Assembly (NCBI GenBank): GCA_019677205.1
Contig: JAAMXY010001345.1
Coordinates: forward strand, 1 to 54,550
Direction: 5' to 3'
Origin: Pinguiococcus pyrenoidosus
Lineage: Eukaryota > Sar > Pinguiophyceae > Pinguiochrysidales > Pinguiochrysidaceae
Length of the DNA: 54,550 bases
The notes under the pieces were generated by a model. That model was not told the origin of the DNA. It did no database searches and saw nothing but the letters and a program-made list of their open reading frames with translations. The position numbers and the translations under genes are program-made. Positions 11,313-22,498 of this stretch are shown piece after piece. Numbering within the stretch: position 1 is the stretch's first letter; each line of letters opens with the position of its first letter.

Positions 11313-12096
11313 TGAAGCGCTGTGCCTGGTGCTGCGCCTGGTGCTGTGCGTCTGTGTGTGTCTGTGGTTTGGTGCGTTCGTGCTTGTGACGGTGTGCTTG
11401 CTTCGGCGCTCGCGCGGCTGTGATGAGAGAGACAGAGGACGTTTGTGCTCATACATAGACCGACGCGCTCGACGCAGATGTGACTCGCCAAGGCAGATGT
11501 GACGGGGGGGGACTTGTCCCGTAGGCTTTCGCTGGGTTGTCCCGTAGGCTTTCGCTGGGAACGCCGCTGGAGAACAGCTAGGAAGATGGGAAATCATCGA
11601 CTTCGACGGATTGCCACCACGACGCAACGCGGACCACACGGAAGGATCTCTCGGTTGACGCAACCTGCTACATTATGCACTGCAACTCGCTGGCCGACAC
11701 CCGTGCGCGTCGCCAAGTCGTGCAGAAGGGAAAAGGCGTCGCTGCTGCTCCACGATCTTCTCCGGTCTTTATGGTCGTCTTCCATCACTCGAGGATCTCT
11801 AAAGCCCACGCTAGTCTGGCCTTGTCTTCTTCTCACGAAACAGGAAGCCCTGAGGATAGCAGGGCTCCTCCGCGACCTGAGGCAACTTGGCCGCTGCTTG
11901 TCTTGCTGGGAGCAAAGCTCAGTGTGCTGCCCTCTGCTTGGACAAGACGTGTACACTCATTTATTCTTCCGCCAGCTTCTCTCCTGTGGGGAGGTGAGCG
12001 CTTCAGAAACAATCATGAAATAACGCTACATACTAGATAGCTATGTCTGCTGAGCCGGTCCGTCATGAACCGGCAGTCCACCACGGAGTGGAGCGT
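11313..12096. other. Intergenic, no gene seen
   Basis: Open frames of up to 174 codons exist on the plus strand, but they show no recognised motif and overlap minus-strand frames. The 3' ends of the PsbQ-like gene and of the fusion gene converge here. Confidence 0.55.
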
Positions 12097-14893
12097 TCAT
12101 ACCGTCCGCTCGAGGTGGTATCCTGCAGCCGACACGGCTGCCATGCAGTCGTCCTCTATTTGCGCCTCGGTGTGCGTCGAGTCCTTCATGAATCCAATCC
12201 TCGCGCTTCGGTTTTCAAGCTCAACCTGGGGCAAACAGAAATAGAAACCAAGGTTAGAGGGAGGAAGAGGCCAAACAAAACACAAACAAGCAAAATCAAG
12301 AAGAACAAGGAAACCGACGCAACGAGGACAAGACTTGATAGGAAGTGGAGCTGCCCAGGGCTCGGGGGACCATCAGCTTCACAAAGCAACCCTCGTGCGT
12401 AGAAGTCGAGACTCACCTTGACGGTCGTCGGGTCTACGCCGTGCACTCCACTCAAAGCATTCCTAGAATGTTGCTCTTATTCTTAGTTGCGACTCATCCG
12501 AGGCCACTGGGTTGCGGGGGAAATTCAACTTACGTGATTGCGCGCTCGCACCCCTCGCAGGTCATGCCCTGAACACTATAGTATCTGCAGGTGTCCGCCT
12601 GGGCCTCCCTGGGATCCCCAGGCAGAAGGGTGTAACCTGTGCCGGATCTCTCCTGCGCGGAAGGAAAAGCGAAAGGGGAAGCGGAAGGGAAAGCGAAAGC
12701 GAGAGGCCGCCCAGCTGCTCAGTGGCCAGTTCAGGGTGCGCACGCACTGCACATCGCCCTCACCTGGACCGGAGCGGACACGCAGCAGGGGTCGCAATTC
12801 TCTGCTATGGGACTATCAATGTTGAACCAGCAATGCCCTAGGATCAACCCCAGCACCAGCGACGCGAAGATCTCGGAACTGGAGCGACAAGGCTTAGAGA
12901 AGGAGGAGCAAACTCGGAGCTGCTCAACACTACGCCTCGGAACCTACCAGTAGGTCATCGCAAGCAGCATGGCGTAGTAAGCAAGCGTCACTTGAGCGCC
13001 ATACAAGATCCCGAGGATGGTGTTCAAGGCTCTCTCGTTGGTCTTCAGCTCAGGCAGGATGGGAGCGCCGCCGAACTGACCCTTCACACGGAGTCCTCTG
13101 CGGATCCACGTCATGACCTCGACCACAATTCCCAAAGCCAGGGAGAGGAGGCACCCGACGAACAGCTTCCACTTGCTGTCCATGACAAAGCCCGAGTACA
13201 AGAACATGACGCAGGGCGGCGTGTTCTTGTGGAAGATGAAGCTCTTGAACCCCGTCATGATCATCGACGTGCCCGAGCCGATGCAAAACGGCCGCGACGA
13301 GGAGGAGGTCGATTTGCTCTTCGACGTGCACTCGGCGTGTCCATGCATCTCCGATCCGGATTGCTTCTTGTTGGTGTCGTTGTTCAGACACACGAGCTTG
13401 TCCACGCTGCACTGCCAGTGGTAGTCCTCCTGCTTCATGCAGGTCGCCCTGTGACGTTCACGCGGGTCAAACACGAACAGGCAAAGCTATTCAGCAACGT
13501 GCAGTCCGCTTCCCAGCCCATAGGGAGGACGTTGCGTACCAGCAATAGAACTCATCTGCCTTGCATCCTTGCGTGTGCGACACCGCCAGGCCCCGGCCTT
13601 CGCCAAGATCGCACCCAACTTCCGCGAAGGATCCTGTCAGCGGGGACACATCCGTCCTGCCTTCCGCCTGTAGCTTGCGGACCGCCGCGGCAGCTTTCTG
13701 CAGAGCGCACGAAACCCGTCAGACTCCCTTCTTGTTGGTACCACCGCCATGCCGGCATTTGCCACCCGGACTGGACGCAGCACCTGTTTCACCGCGCCAA
13801 AGGTGGCCCCCTCCTCCGGCAGCCAGGTGTCCTGCTTGGGCAGGTACATTCGTCCATACCAGGTGCGCAACGGGCAGTCTTTCGCGACCTTGAGCTGGTG
13901 GAGAGCCGTCTTGAGCCTCTTGTCTTCTGGGAAGGAGGGGTTGAGCCATTTCTCGGCGCCGTCGCCGACCATGACGAGGAGCGAGTCCATGCCGAGGCCC
14001 TTGAGGTTCTGCCGATGGCCATTGCGATCCTCGAACTCAAAGTCCTCCATGGGCAGCGCGTGGCACAGCTGCATGTCGCCATCCTGGTCCCAGTCCCAGT
14101 ACATGCCGGGGCTGAACACGACGAACAAGCCGGCGTCGGCGTGCAGGCCCAAGCTCATCGCCTCCGGCGGCGCTTCCTTGGCCGTCGAGTACACGTGGAA
14201 GTGCTCCAGCTGCTCCCCGCTTTCTCCTGTCCCCAGCTCTCGGAAGGTCGTTCGGGGACTCTGCGGCGCGCGTCGACTCGCCTTGGCATCTGCAACGCCG
14301 TTCCGCAGCATCGAGCTGCTGCCCGGCTGCTGCTGGAAGCCAAAGGCGTCGTCCACCGCCCCGAAGATGGCGTCCACGGCCCTGTCAACGATGCCTCGGA
14401 ACGCCGCGATCTCGGGCAGGTCGTCGCCGCCCCCAAAGGCCTCCTCGCCGGCGCCTCGGCCTCTTGCATGGAAGCTTTTCCGCACACTCCCGTCCGGCAG
14501 CGGGGAGTCCTTCGGGAAGATCGGGGCTTCTCAGAGGATTTGGGGGGGAAGATTCGGGGTGACAAGCATCGACGCACCTGGCTCTCGCCTAGGCCTGCCT
14601 TGGCACCAACACTCGCGTGCGCTGCTGTTCGGAACGCCGCAATCTTGGCCTCCGCAAGGCCGGCGATGCCGGAGATCGCAACGATTCCGTCCTTTCGGAG
14701 GCCCTCTCGCAGGCTCTCCGCGCTTCTCTCGGCTGCATCAGGGGACCAAAGGGGAGTGAGAACACCGAAGAGCCGCGACGCGCGGAAGTGGTGCTTATTT
14801 ACGTGTAAGTAAGCCGTCAAAAGCCACGTTCACCACCGCCGCTTCAAATGCAACGAAGGAAGTGGCGAACAACAGCGCCACAAGGGGGCGCAT
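12097..14893 (-). CDS. Secreted 2OG-Fe(II) oxygenase / CTR copper transporter / HMA fusion protein
   Basis: My model has nine exons: 14893-14803, 14732-14578, 14509-13766, 13697-13540, 13448-12948, 12878-12764, 12568-12534, 12462-12417 and 12225-12097. All are GT-AG and in phase, giving 657 residues. Residues 1-18 are a signal peptide (MRPLVALLFATSFVAFEA). Residues 35-330 resemble isopenicillin-N-synthase-type 2OG/Fe(II) oxygenases: HxD in GLHADAGLF (about 205-207), a distal His in TALHQL and an Arg in CPLRTWYGRMYLP. A Cys-rich linker (CKADEFYCW-ATCMKQ) spans the exon 4/5 join. Residues 400-575 are a CTR/SLC31 copper transporter: luminal M/H-rich stretch, TM1, TM2 with M-x3-M (YAMLLAMTYC) and TM3 with G-x3-G (LVLGLILGHCWF). 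Residues 589-657 are an HMA domain with GMTCEGC. Topology would put the oxygenase outside or in the lumen. Without the exon 4/5 join it would be two genes. Confidence 0.78.
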
Positions 14894-15579
14894 CTTCAAC
14901 CCCAAATGCTGGACCAGGCCTCCCTCGCTGTGAGATACGATAGGAACACAGGGGTGCTGTGGTATGTGAGACCTTGACGCCTCAGCTCTGTGGCGTCGTT
15001 TTCAGGCCTTTGCAGAAGGCTGCGTACGGTATCAAGATATCTCGTGATTGCAGATGGAGTGGCTGCTATAGAATTGGATAGTGAAGTTCTTGCTCACGTG
15101 ATAGTAACTTTCCTCGGCGTATTCTGTGCTAAGAACCAATGACATCCCTCATCCATTTGCATTTCAGGTTGGCTATTACCGTGAAGGATGCGAAGGTTGA
15201 CGCAAAGCTTGTGCACCGGATCGATTCTGTACGTGAGTTCTCAGCTCCACTGGTATAAGTAACCTCGTCGTCAAGTATTTCTCCTCTCCCGGGATCGACT
15301 TTCCGGGACTCTGGATTGGCTCCGGTAGAGCCTTTGGGATTCGGCGCTCCCATCGTACAGCTTCTCCTGGCGAGGCTTTTAATCCAGCCGACTCAACCGA
15401 AGCTATAATATTGGCCAGTAGTCGCATGCGGAGCCCTTTTCTGCTTCGTCCATTTTCGATTTCACTGACTGCCATTCGTTCGAAATTCGGCGTCAAGAGC
15501 GCCTCTCTCTCTTTCCCGCTATGAGAGCGCAGCCCCTATCCGATGTGGTTGTAAGTCAGTCAAAGTGGTCCAAGACCCA
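14894..15579. other. Divergent intergenic region
   Basis: This lies between the head of the fusion gene (-) and the acidic hypothetical gene (+). No convincing ORF is present. It presumably carries both promoters. Confidence 0.5.
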
Positions 15580-17130
15580 ATGAACATCTACAGGAGCGCA
15601 CGCGAAGAAAAGGAGGACAGCGGAGAAATGCGCCCATTCGATGCGAAGGCGCATGTCGACGCCACCGTCGCAGCTGTCGTAAACCACAGCGCAGCAACCA
15701 AGAAACAAAATGCGCCGCACTTTACGCCGACGTCGGAAGAAGACGACAGGTACCTGAGAATGGCGCTCCTGCTGTATCCCTCAGCACAGGTACTGCGCAG
15801 GCAGTTGGACGCGTCCAGTCGACTTCTCTTTGCGCCCGAGAGACGTCACTTGGCGGCCAAAGCCCGCGCCTCCGAAGAAGAGCCGCGCATGCAGAGCGCA
15901 GACGCCACTGCTTCCGAGCCTTCCACGGGCTTCGTGGCACGCCACTGGAGCTCCATCAGCAAGGTGCTTCGGCAGCGGCGGACGCCACACCCCGCTGATG
16001 GCGATGGCGGTACTCAGGACGGCGAAGCTGAGGGGGTCACAGAAGATGGTGGCCAAGAAGACGATGTTCAGGTCGAAGAGGATGAAGGTGCTGAGGTAGA
16101 CGAGGGCTTCAAACACGCCGTCGACAAGATGCGACTTCGAATAGAAGAGCCAAAGATGCTTGCGGACCTTCGTGCTAGCGATGACCAGAACGCGGAGGAG
16201 GAGGCAGCAGAAGAAGCAGAAGACCTTGTCGATGATGATGACGCCAAGTTTTGGCCGCCACTTGAGGAGATGGACTTCGGAGATCAGGAGAGATATGGAG
16301 AAGACGCGTCGCCGCCGGACTCTCCACTGAAAACTTCACCAGCGTCTCATGCATCCGACGCCGAGGACTTCGCGAGAAATGCCCCGCAAAGCTTGCTTGC
16401 TGGCACCATCAGAGACCCAAGGCCTCGAGACAGTCACATCCGACTCGAGAGAGGCGCGTCTCAGGACGACAACGAAGTGGAGCTTCAGGACGTAGACAAC
16501 TTCAGCATCCCCAGCGAGGACACCAGTCGCTTCTCGGCACTGACGATCCGCCGAATCCCTTCGCAGTCCAGCGCGAAACCCTTGAGCTTCATCGCGCCGC
16601 TGCAGGTGTCCATCGTCGACAAGACCGCGGCGTCGAGAGTGGAGCCGAGTCCCCCGACCCTCACGCCACTGCGGCCCTTGCAGCGGCGCCAGTGTCTGGC
16701 GTTGTGGCCCCGACGGTCAAGTACCGAGTCGCTGGCGTCCAGCGCCGTCTGGATGGTAGAAGTGCGACGTGATCAACGGTGGCGAGAAGGCGTGAGGCTG
16801 AGAGCGCCGCTGCGACCGCTGCGGGTGTTGCGCAGCGGCGAAGTCCCTTGGCTGCGCCGGCGTTGCGTGGCGCGCCGCAGAGGTGGCGACACGGCGCCGC
16901 CGCTGGCGCGACCCAGACTCGGCCGCGCCGGCGTGGTGGAGCTGCTGAGACGAGCGGCGCCGCAGCCCACTACCCCCCACTGTACGAGCGAGTCGCGCAC
17001 CGACGGGTCGCTGTGGCTGTCCAGCGGTAGCTCGTGCACGTCTCTTGGCGGCGTGGACCTGGACGTCCCAGCCTTTCGGCCGCCGGCGCCGGCGCCGGCG
17101 CCAGTCTCTCGCGAGGAGCTGGCGTCGTGA
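15580..17130 (+). CDS. Hypothetical acidic protein
   Basis: An uninterrupted frame of 517 codons starts at the ATG of MNIYRSAREEKEDSGE. I do not recognise it. The first about 385 residues look like real protein: a helical start, an acidic low-complexity centre (runs of E and D around residues 150-230), an FWPPLEEMDFGDQERYG motif and a serine-rich stretch ending in FSALTIRRIPSQSSAKPLSF. From about 16740 onward the translation becomes Arg/Pro-rich and less protein-like, so an unrecognised intron or an earlier end is possible there. The opposite strand yields a hydrophobic 111-codon frame at 15781-16116, which is what acidic codons give in antisense. No localisation signal is evident. Confidence 0.5.
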   Translation: MNIYRSAREEKEDSGEMRPFDAKAHVDATVAAVVNHSAATKKQNAPHFTPTSEEDDRYLRMALLLYPSAQVLRRQLDASSRLLFAPERRHLAAKARASEEEPRMQSADATASEPSTGFVARHWSSISKVLRQRRTPHPADGDGGTQDGEAEGVTEDGGQEDDVQVEEDEGAEVDEGFKHAVDKMRLRIEEPKMLADLRASDDQNAEEEAAEEAEDLVDDDDAKFWPPLEEMDFGDQERYGEDASPPDSPLKTSPASHASDAEDFARNAPQSLLAGTIRDPRPRDSHIRLERGASQDDNEVELQDVDNFSIPSEDTSRFSALTIRRIPSQSSAKPLSFIAPLQVSIVDKTAASRVEPSPPTLTPLRPLQRRQCLALWPRRSSTESLASSAVWMVEVRRDQRWREGVRLRAPLRPLRVLRSGEVPWLRRRCVARRRGGDTAPPLARPRLGRAGVVELLRRAAPQPTTPHCTSESRTDGSLWLSSGSSCTSLGGVDLDVPAFRPPAPAPAPVSREELAS

Positions 17131-17485
17131 GCTCTTCGATGTCCACGAAGTCTTGCGTCACAGACCCGAAGACTGCTTCCCGAGGACTGCCTCCTCCAGA
17201 TCTGCCTGTCACTTGGCTGCACCGAAAAGAGACGTCGAGCACTGTGAAACAGGGGCATTGTGGCACCTCCACGACGCACTGCCCGCCACTCGCGGTCGAG
17301 CCCGACCGCTTCGGCTAGGTCGGCAACGGGCCCGGCGACGTCAAGCATGGAACGAACCAAAGAGAAGCAATGTGACATCAAATGTGGCGTCGTGAAGGAA
17401 GCAGGACCAAGAACCATGGCAAGAACCGTGGGTTTTGTGGCGGTTTGGAGTCTGCGTCCAAGGTCCTTCCGCAACGCCTACAGTC
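17131..17485. other. Convergent 3' intergenic region
   Basis: This lies between the acidic hypothetical protein (+) and the coiled-coil gene (-). GC-rich frames overlap on both strands and none has a recognised motif. Confidence 0.4.
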
Positions 17486-20180
17486 TCATCCCATGCGGCG
17501 ACGACGCTTCATCTTCCGCTTCTGCGTTGGCTTCTGGACTTGGCCCTGACTATCCAAGCTCGCGCTATCCTGCTCCTGTGAGTCCTTGTCATCTGGCCTG
17601 TCCTGGGAGCGCCCTCTGGACGACGACGGTCCATTTCTGGACGCTGTCGAGGATGAGCGAGTGAGCGTGTCGCTGTCTGCGCGACTCAGTTCTCCCCACT
17701 CGCTCTCTGAGGAGTCGGGGGGCTCCCAGCTCTGATCTACAATCGGCTTCGGATTCACAGACGTGCCGCGCTCGCCTTTCGCCTTCCCTTTGCCGCTGGG
17801 GTTCCCGAAGGTCTCACTCACGTCGGAGGAGGTCTCCAGCGTGGCGGCCGAAGCCGACACCTGCGACAGAGCTTCCAGTGCGGACACCTCGCCGCTGGAG
17901 TCCTTCTCGCTGCGCTCGTCAAGCTTCTCGGAGTACGCCTCCGCATTGGTGGTACTGGCCTCCGGCGCGCAAGCGCGCAGCACCTGTGCCTGGTCAACGA
18001 AGGCGTTCCATCTCTTGCGCTCGCGATTCAGCCGATCAAGAATCTTGACCTGCAACGGAATCGCTTGGGTCACCTCGAGCTGAAGGGACGCCTTGGACGA
18101 GGCTTACATACCAGTGTATGCTCCTCTGCGCGACGCTGCTTGCGAACGTCGTGCGCGATCGTCCTCCAAGCGCGCGCTCGCGCTTTCTCCGCATTCAAGG
18201 CCACGCCACCCGTCGGGGCGCAGCCGGGATACACTTGCAAGCGAATGCCGTCTGCACGGTAGCAAGCGCATGAGACGGAAGCTTGAACCTTTCCACCTGG
18301 CCACCACACGTAGGCAATCGACACTACCTTGATTTCCCCACACAACCGCTGCGGCGGCACGGTCGGCCGCAAGGCTCAACGGAGAGATGATTTGAGGGAG
18401 GCCCATATCGAAGGACACCGCCCGCTTGGCACTCGTTCCTGCGCGAACAGCGTACGGTGAGCAGCGCCGCGCTCTTGCAGCCGCACGCAAAGGCTCACCA
18501 ATGGTGATCATCCGATTCGCCTGCTCGCCGCGGGGCTTCCTCTTCGTCTTCCCGTTCCTGGGAACGGGCTGCGTGGGAGCTTCAGCATCGTCTGGGAAAG
18601 CTTCGGCGTCGAACTCTCCACTGTCCACATCCGTAGCTTCGGCTTTCCTACGTCTCCGGGGCCGCTTCCGTTCGGGAGACTTGGCATCCTCCTGCGCAGA
18701 CGGTGGCAGCCGTCAGACTAGCTGCGCTGAAAAAGCAGAGGAGCAGGGCGCGCAGCCTCCTCCGCAGGCACGGCGAGACCCGGCGAGACCCGGCGAGACA
18801 CAGCGAACCTTCAGGGTGACCGGATGGACAGAGGTCAAATCTGCGGAGCCATCTAAGAGCTTCCGCAGGTCGTCCTCCACGCGGTACCACTGCTCCCGGA
18901 GGGACTTCTCCGCCTGAGCGTCTTCGTTGGAATCCACTTGGCTGTCGCTGGCCTCCTTCTTCACAACGCCAGTCCCCGCTGTCGCTTTCGTCTCGCCGAC
19001 TTTCCTCCTTAGCGCCTGGATAACGGGGACAAGGATAAGGATGAGGATGAGGATAAAGACCAGGATAAGGATAAGGATAAAGATGAGGATAAGGATAAAG
19101 ATAAGGATAAGGAAGAGGAAAGGGGAAGAGCTTGCCAAAACAAATGACGCAGCTCTGTTGCAAGTGACGTCGTGTAGCTCGAGTTCTTACCTGAACGCGA
19201 GCTTTACGGAACGCAAGTTCCTTCTTCAGACGCCGTTCCTCTTCGAGCCGGGCCCTGTGGCGCGGGAGGTGTCTTAAAGTCAGCAAAACAGGTCTGCCAC
19301 TTGAAGCGCACATGATGCCAGCCGGACGCCACCTGATGACGCAGTATATGTCTCTAGCCATGGTGCTTCTCCTCCTCTTCACAGCCACCACTTTGGTGTA
19401 TCGTCGCGTGAGGCTGTTGAGCGTCCGGAGCACTTTACTGTGGTGCTCGCGCTGCTTCTTGCCCGCATTCTTGCCTGCGACGTCGTCGGCACGTCAGACC
19501 GTCTCCCCACCACCTCACATCGCGCTGGCTCCCGCAACTTACAGTACGTCACGGCCTGGCTCAGGCTGTGGTGAGCGCTCTCCAGCAGCTCGCGCTTCCG
19601 CTCGCTCTTGAGAAGCGCCGGCTTCAGCGCGTCGCGCAGAGTCCTGCGAGCAAAACGCGCCACCAGAAGAGGTTAGAAAACACGCTTAAAACACACGCCC
19701 GGAGTCTCCGGAGCGCTCATCGCGCTTTTGGCTTCTCTCGCCGAGCGTTTTGGCGTTTCATGTGCCCCTCTCCCGCCCTTGCCTCACCCACCTGTAGTCC
19801 GAGGCGTCCAACTCCGCCGCCTCCTCCAGGTCGAAATCACCGTCGTTGCCGAAGACGCCCTTCTGAAGAGGCACCACGGCTTTGGGCTCGCTCACAGGTT
19901 TGGTGGCGCTCTCGGACGCGCTGCGCCGCAGCTGCGCCTCCACTTCCGGATCCGAGTCGTCATCAGAAGCGCGCTGAACTTGAAGGGAGCGCGTCTGCTG
20001 CGCCAGCTCGTCGCGCAGCGTCTGCACGTCCGACTTGCGGTCCGGATTCGCGAGCGGGCGCAGGCCGGGCAGGGGCGGCAGCGCGCGCGTGGGCAGGTAC
20101 CTCTGCTCGAAAGTGCGCGTCACCGCTCTGGCGAAGGCATCGGGAGCCTGAGGGCGAAACCCGAGCATGGGCTCGCCCAT
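17486..20180 (-). CDS. Unknown nine-exon basic, coiled-coil protein
   Basis: I do not recognise this protein. The model has nine exons: 20180-19792, 19643-19543, 19474-19333, 19254-19191, 19015-18809, 18691-18487, 18438-18328, 18251-18112 and 18049-17486. All introns are GT-AG with consistent phase, giving 640 residues. The N-terminus (MGEPMLGFRPQAPDAFARAV) is followed by a predicted helix. Exons 2-5 form a charged helical region (LRDALKPALLKSERKRELLE, RARLEEERRLKKELAFRKARVQ). Exon 6 has basic nuclear-localisation-like stretches (ERKRPRRRRK, KTKRKPRG). Exon 8 reads DGIRLQVYPGCAP, then a basic helix, and exon 9 has a Ser/Asp-rich tail ending in KRKMKRRRRMG. A nuclear or cytoskeletal role is a guess. 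The intron between exons 4 and 5 contains a (CTTATC)n tract. The exon 7-8 join is the least certain, because a second frame is open through it. Confidence 0.68.
19029..19130. repeat. GGATAA hexanucleotide microsatellite within an intron
   Basis: Imperfect units of GGATAA/GGATGA/AGATAA run for about 100 bases on the plus strand. In the transcribed minus strand this is a CT-rich (CTTATC)n tract that runs up to the acceptor of exon 5 of the unknown gene, so it doubles as the polypyrimidine tract. Confidence 0.9.
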
Positions 20181-20903
20181 CCGGCCGCGTTCGGGGCGGC
20201 GCTAGTCCGGCGCAAAGAGAGCGCCAGAGAAGACTAAGGAACTCCGCGCTGTGTGCGTGACCGGAGGACGAGCGGCGCGGTCCGCGGCTTCCCAGCCCTT
20301 TTCAAGAGCGCTGCGAGGGCCAGCGCGCGCGAAGCGCGTCGCGAAGCCAGGACTGGCGTCGTGAGGCGCGCGAGATACACAGCACAAAACTTCACTTCTC
20401 GTGGCTCTCCGTTGGGATCCGCGCAGCCTACTGTGCGCACAGTAGGGATCGATTCTGAACAGCTGCTCCTCCAGCTTTTTTAAACAAAGTCGAGGGGCGG
20501 ATCGTGAAGATCCAGCTGTGGAACGGGCAGCAACGCCGCGACGGGATTGGGCCAGCGGGCGCTTCTTCAGCGCCCGCTGGCGCGGGATGCTCCGCTATCT
20601 TAAAGGCCGGATATGCTTGAACCGAAGAGAACGTGCGATCCAAATGCACCAATGGTTCGAGCCTTCAGACTGACAGCTCAACTGACGCGTACACTTCACA
20701 TGCCAGGTACGGACGCGTCAATTGACATGCCAAAGTGATACATCGTCCAGTGTATAGGCTTACGGACCTGAGCTGGTGCTGCCGGAAAGTCCGCAATCTT
20801 CCGCAGCCGGTTTCGGGACCTCTCGCGCCACAGCTTTTCTTCGGCTTCGAAGCGGCGCATTTGGCTTTCCTCGCCAGCTGAAAGCCTCTGCCTCGTGTCC
20901 AGC
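20181..20903. other. Divergent intergenic region
   Basis: No gene is recognised between the unknown coiled-coil gene (-) and the four-TM gene (+). A short inverted pair (GCGGGCGCTTC / GAAGCGCCCGC type) is visible near 20555-20580 and could form a hairpin. Confidence 0.45.
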
Positions 20904-21813
20904 ATGCCGACCTTCCTCGCGCCCGTGAGCAATGTGGGCCTCGGCGTGCTGTTCATCATGATGGTGCTCCAGATGATGTTTCTGGCCTTGACGCTCTCCG
21001 AGGACGAGCGGGGGCTGGACTGGGGCAGCCGCAAGGATAGCTGCGGCTTTGCCGGCGGTGCGTTTTTCTGGGCCTTGCACTTGAGCCCAGAGAGGAGCAG
21101 AACGAGCAGGCAGTACTTCAGCTCATCTTTACGATGCTCTCTTCCTGACCGAAGAGCGGGAGGTTGAGTTCGAGTTCTTCAGCACCCGCTTCTGTATCAA
21201 CGCGGGGGACGAGAGGACCTGCGAAGACTACGACGCCGTCGAAGACGATACGGAGGTGGTGGACGCGGCGGAAGACGACTTCGGCGCGGCGGGAGCCCTG
21301 TCGGCCACGAGCTTGACCTTCACTCTTGTCGAGATGGCCGTGGTGCTCCTGGCGGCCTTCTTCGGCGGAAAGGTAGCCGTGCCTCGCCTCGCACGTTCGA
21401 AAACCGCAGAATGCACGTCAATCTACAGAGGCTGCAGAGGATCTGACGAGCCGCTCTTCAATTTCTGATGCCGCCAAAAGATCGCGTTCCTGAAGAGTTC
21501 CAGCATCGTGTTCAAAGCGGCCATCCTCGGCCTGTCGGGCATGATGGTGTTCTTCAGCATCGGCGCCGCGGGCGTCGCGGGCGACTCGGAAGCGCTGAGC
21601 AAGGACATCGACACCTGCGAGAAGGACAGCTCGGAGAAGGGCTATGGCGTGGGAATCCACTCGTTCCTGGTGTTCTTCATCATCGCGCAGATCTTGATAG
21701 TGCTGTTCCCTTGCGGACCCCTCGCGGAGCCGGTGGCCTCTTCCGAGGCAAGCTCCGCCAGCAAGTCGACGGCGACGGCCGTTGGCACGGAGCAACCCAA
21801 GGAGCAGATCTGA
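20904..21813 (+). CDS. Four-TM membrane protein with acidic Cys-containing loop
   Basis: Three exons, 20904-21057, 21122-21372 and 21481-21813, are in phase and give 245 residues. TM1 is near residues 9-30 (VGLGVLFIMMVLQMMFLALTL). A long extramembrane loop follows with two or three Cys (DSCGF, FCINAGDERTCEDYD) and a strongly acidic stretch. TM2 is around 115-135 (LTFTLVEMAVVLLAAFFGGK), TM3 around 140-165 (FKAAILGLSGMMVFFSIGAAG) and TM4 around 190-212 (VGIHSFLVFFIIAQILIVLF), with a Ser/Ala-rich tail. The topology (short N-terminus, large first loop, small second) recalls claudin/tetraspan proteins, but no diagnostic W-GLW-C-C motif is visible. Function unknown. Confidence 0.78.
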
Positions 21814-22498
21814 CGCTGTCGACTTTTCCAAGTGTTCCCAGCGCGGCCTGTGGATCCCGCCCGCGAAGGACTCGATGTCCCTTTCCTTGCATGTGCGATG
21901 CGATCCGATCGAAGAGATGCGTGTCCAGATGTAGATTCTCCGAGGGTAGCTTCGGCCAGGTAGTGCGTAAGGACGAAACTCGGTTGATTTGCCCCGGGGG
22001 AAAGCATACGGAAGAAACGCACCATGACGTGAAGCAATCACAACGACGTGGGGATGAAGTTGCTATGACGACGTGAATAGCACGAAAGGAGACGACCCGA
22101 ACAAAAAAAACAAAGAAAAAAGAAGGGGGGAAACAAGGGGGGAAAAAAGGACGAACAACGAACAAGAAACAAGGAACAACGAACAAGCAAGGCTGGGACA
22201 AGGGAGTCGATGCGCAAGTAAGCTCTTCCTAGGGCAATACAGCACACTGGCTGCTGCATCGAAGCCATTCTCCCCACAAAGCAACTCAATGATTTTCCAA
22301 ACAGACCACCAGCAAGGGGACCATAGCGGCCCTCTTGACACTACGGCACAGAAGAGAGAGCAGCGCGCTGTCTCGAGAATCCAAAATTATCCTCCTCCCG
22401 TCGAGACAGCCTTGGCGTCGCTCCCACTCCACGGGTGTGCCCAAAAGCGAGAGGTGCCTTTCTCACGAGACGCACTAGACCAGAGAGGCGCGCTGAAT
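21814..22498. other. Convergent 3' intergenic region with purine-rich tract
   Basis: Between the four-TM gene (+) and GSIII (-). Around 22100-22200 lies a strongly purine-biased tract with A and G homopolymers followed by repeated GAACAA/GAACAAC units. No gene seen. Confidence 0.6.

Noticed and set aside
13552-13758. Literal unspliced C-terminus of the oxygenase frame after 13766
   Set aside because: Reading through gives a basic, unlikely tail. A 68-nt GT-AG intron restores a coherent helix (VRKAAAAVRKLQ) and a Cys-rich region.
15781-16116. Minus-strand hydrophobic frame that looks like a membrane or channel fragment
   Set aside because: It lies opposite acidic codons that read as Phe/Leu in antisense, and the frame is not continued by other minus-strand frames.
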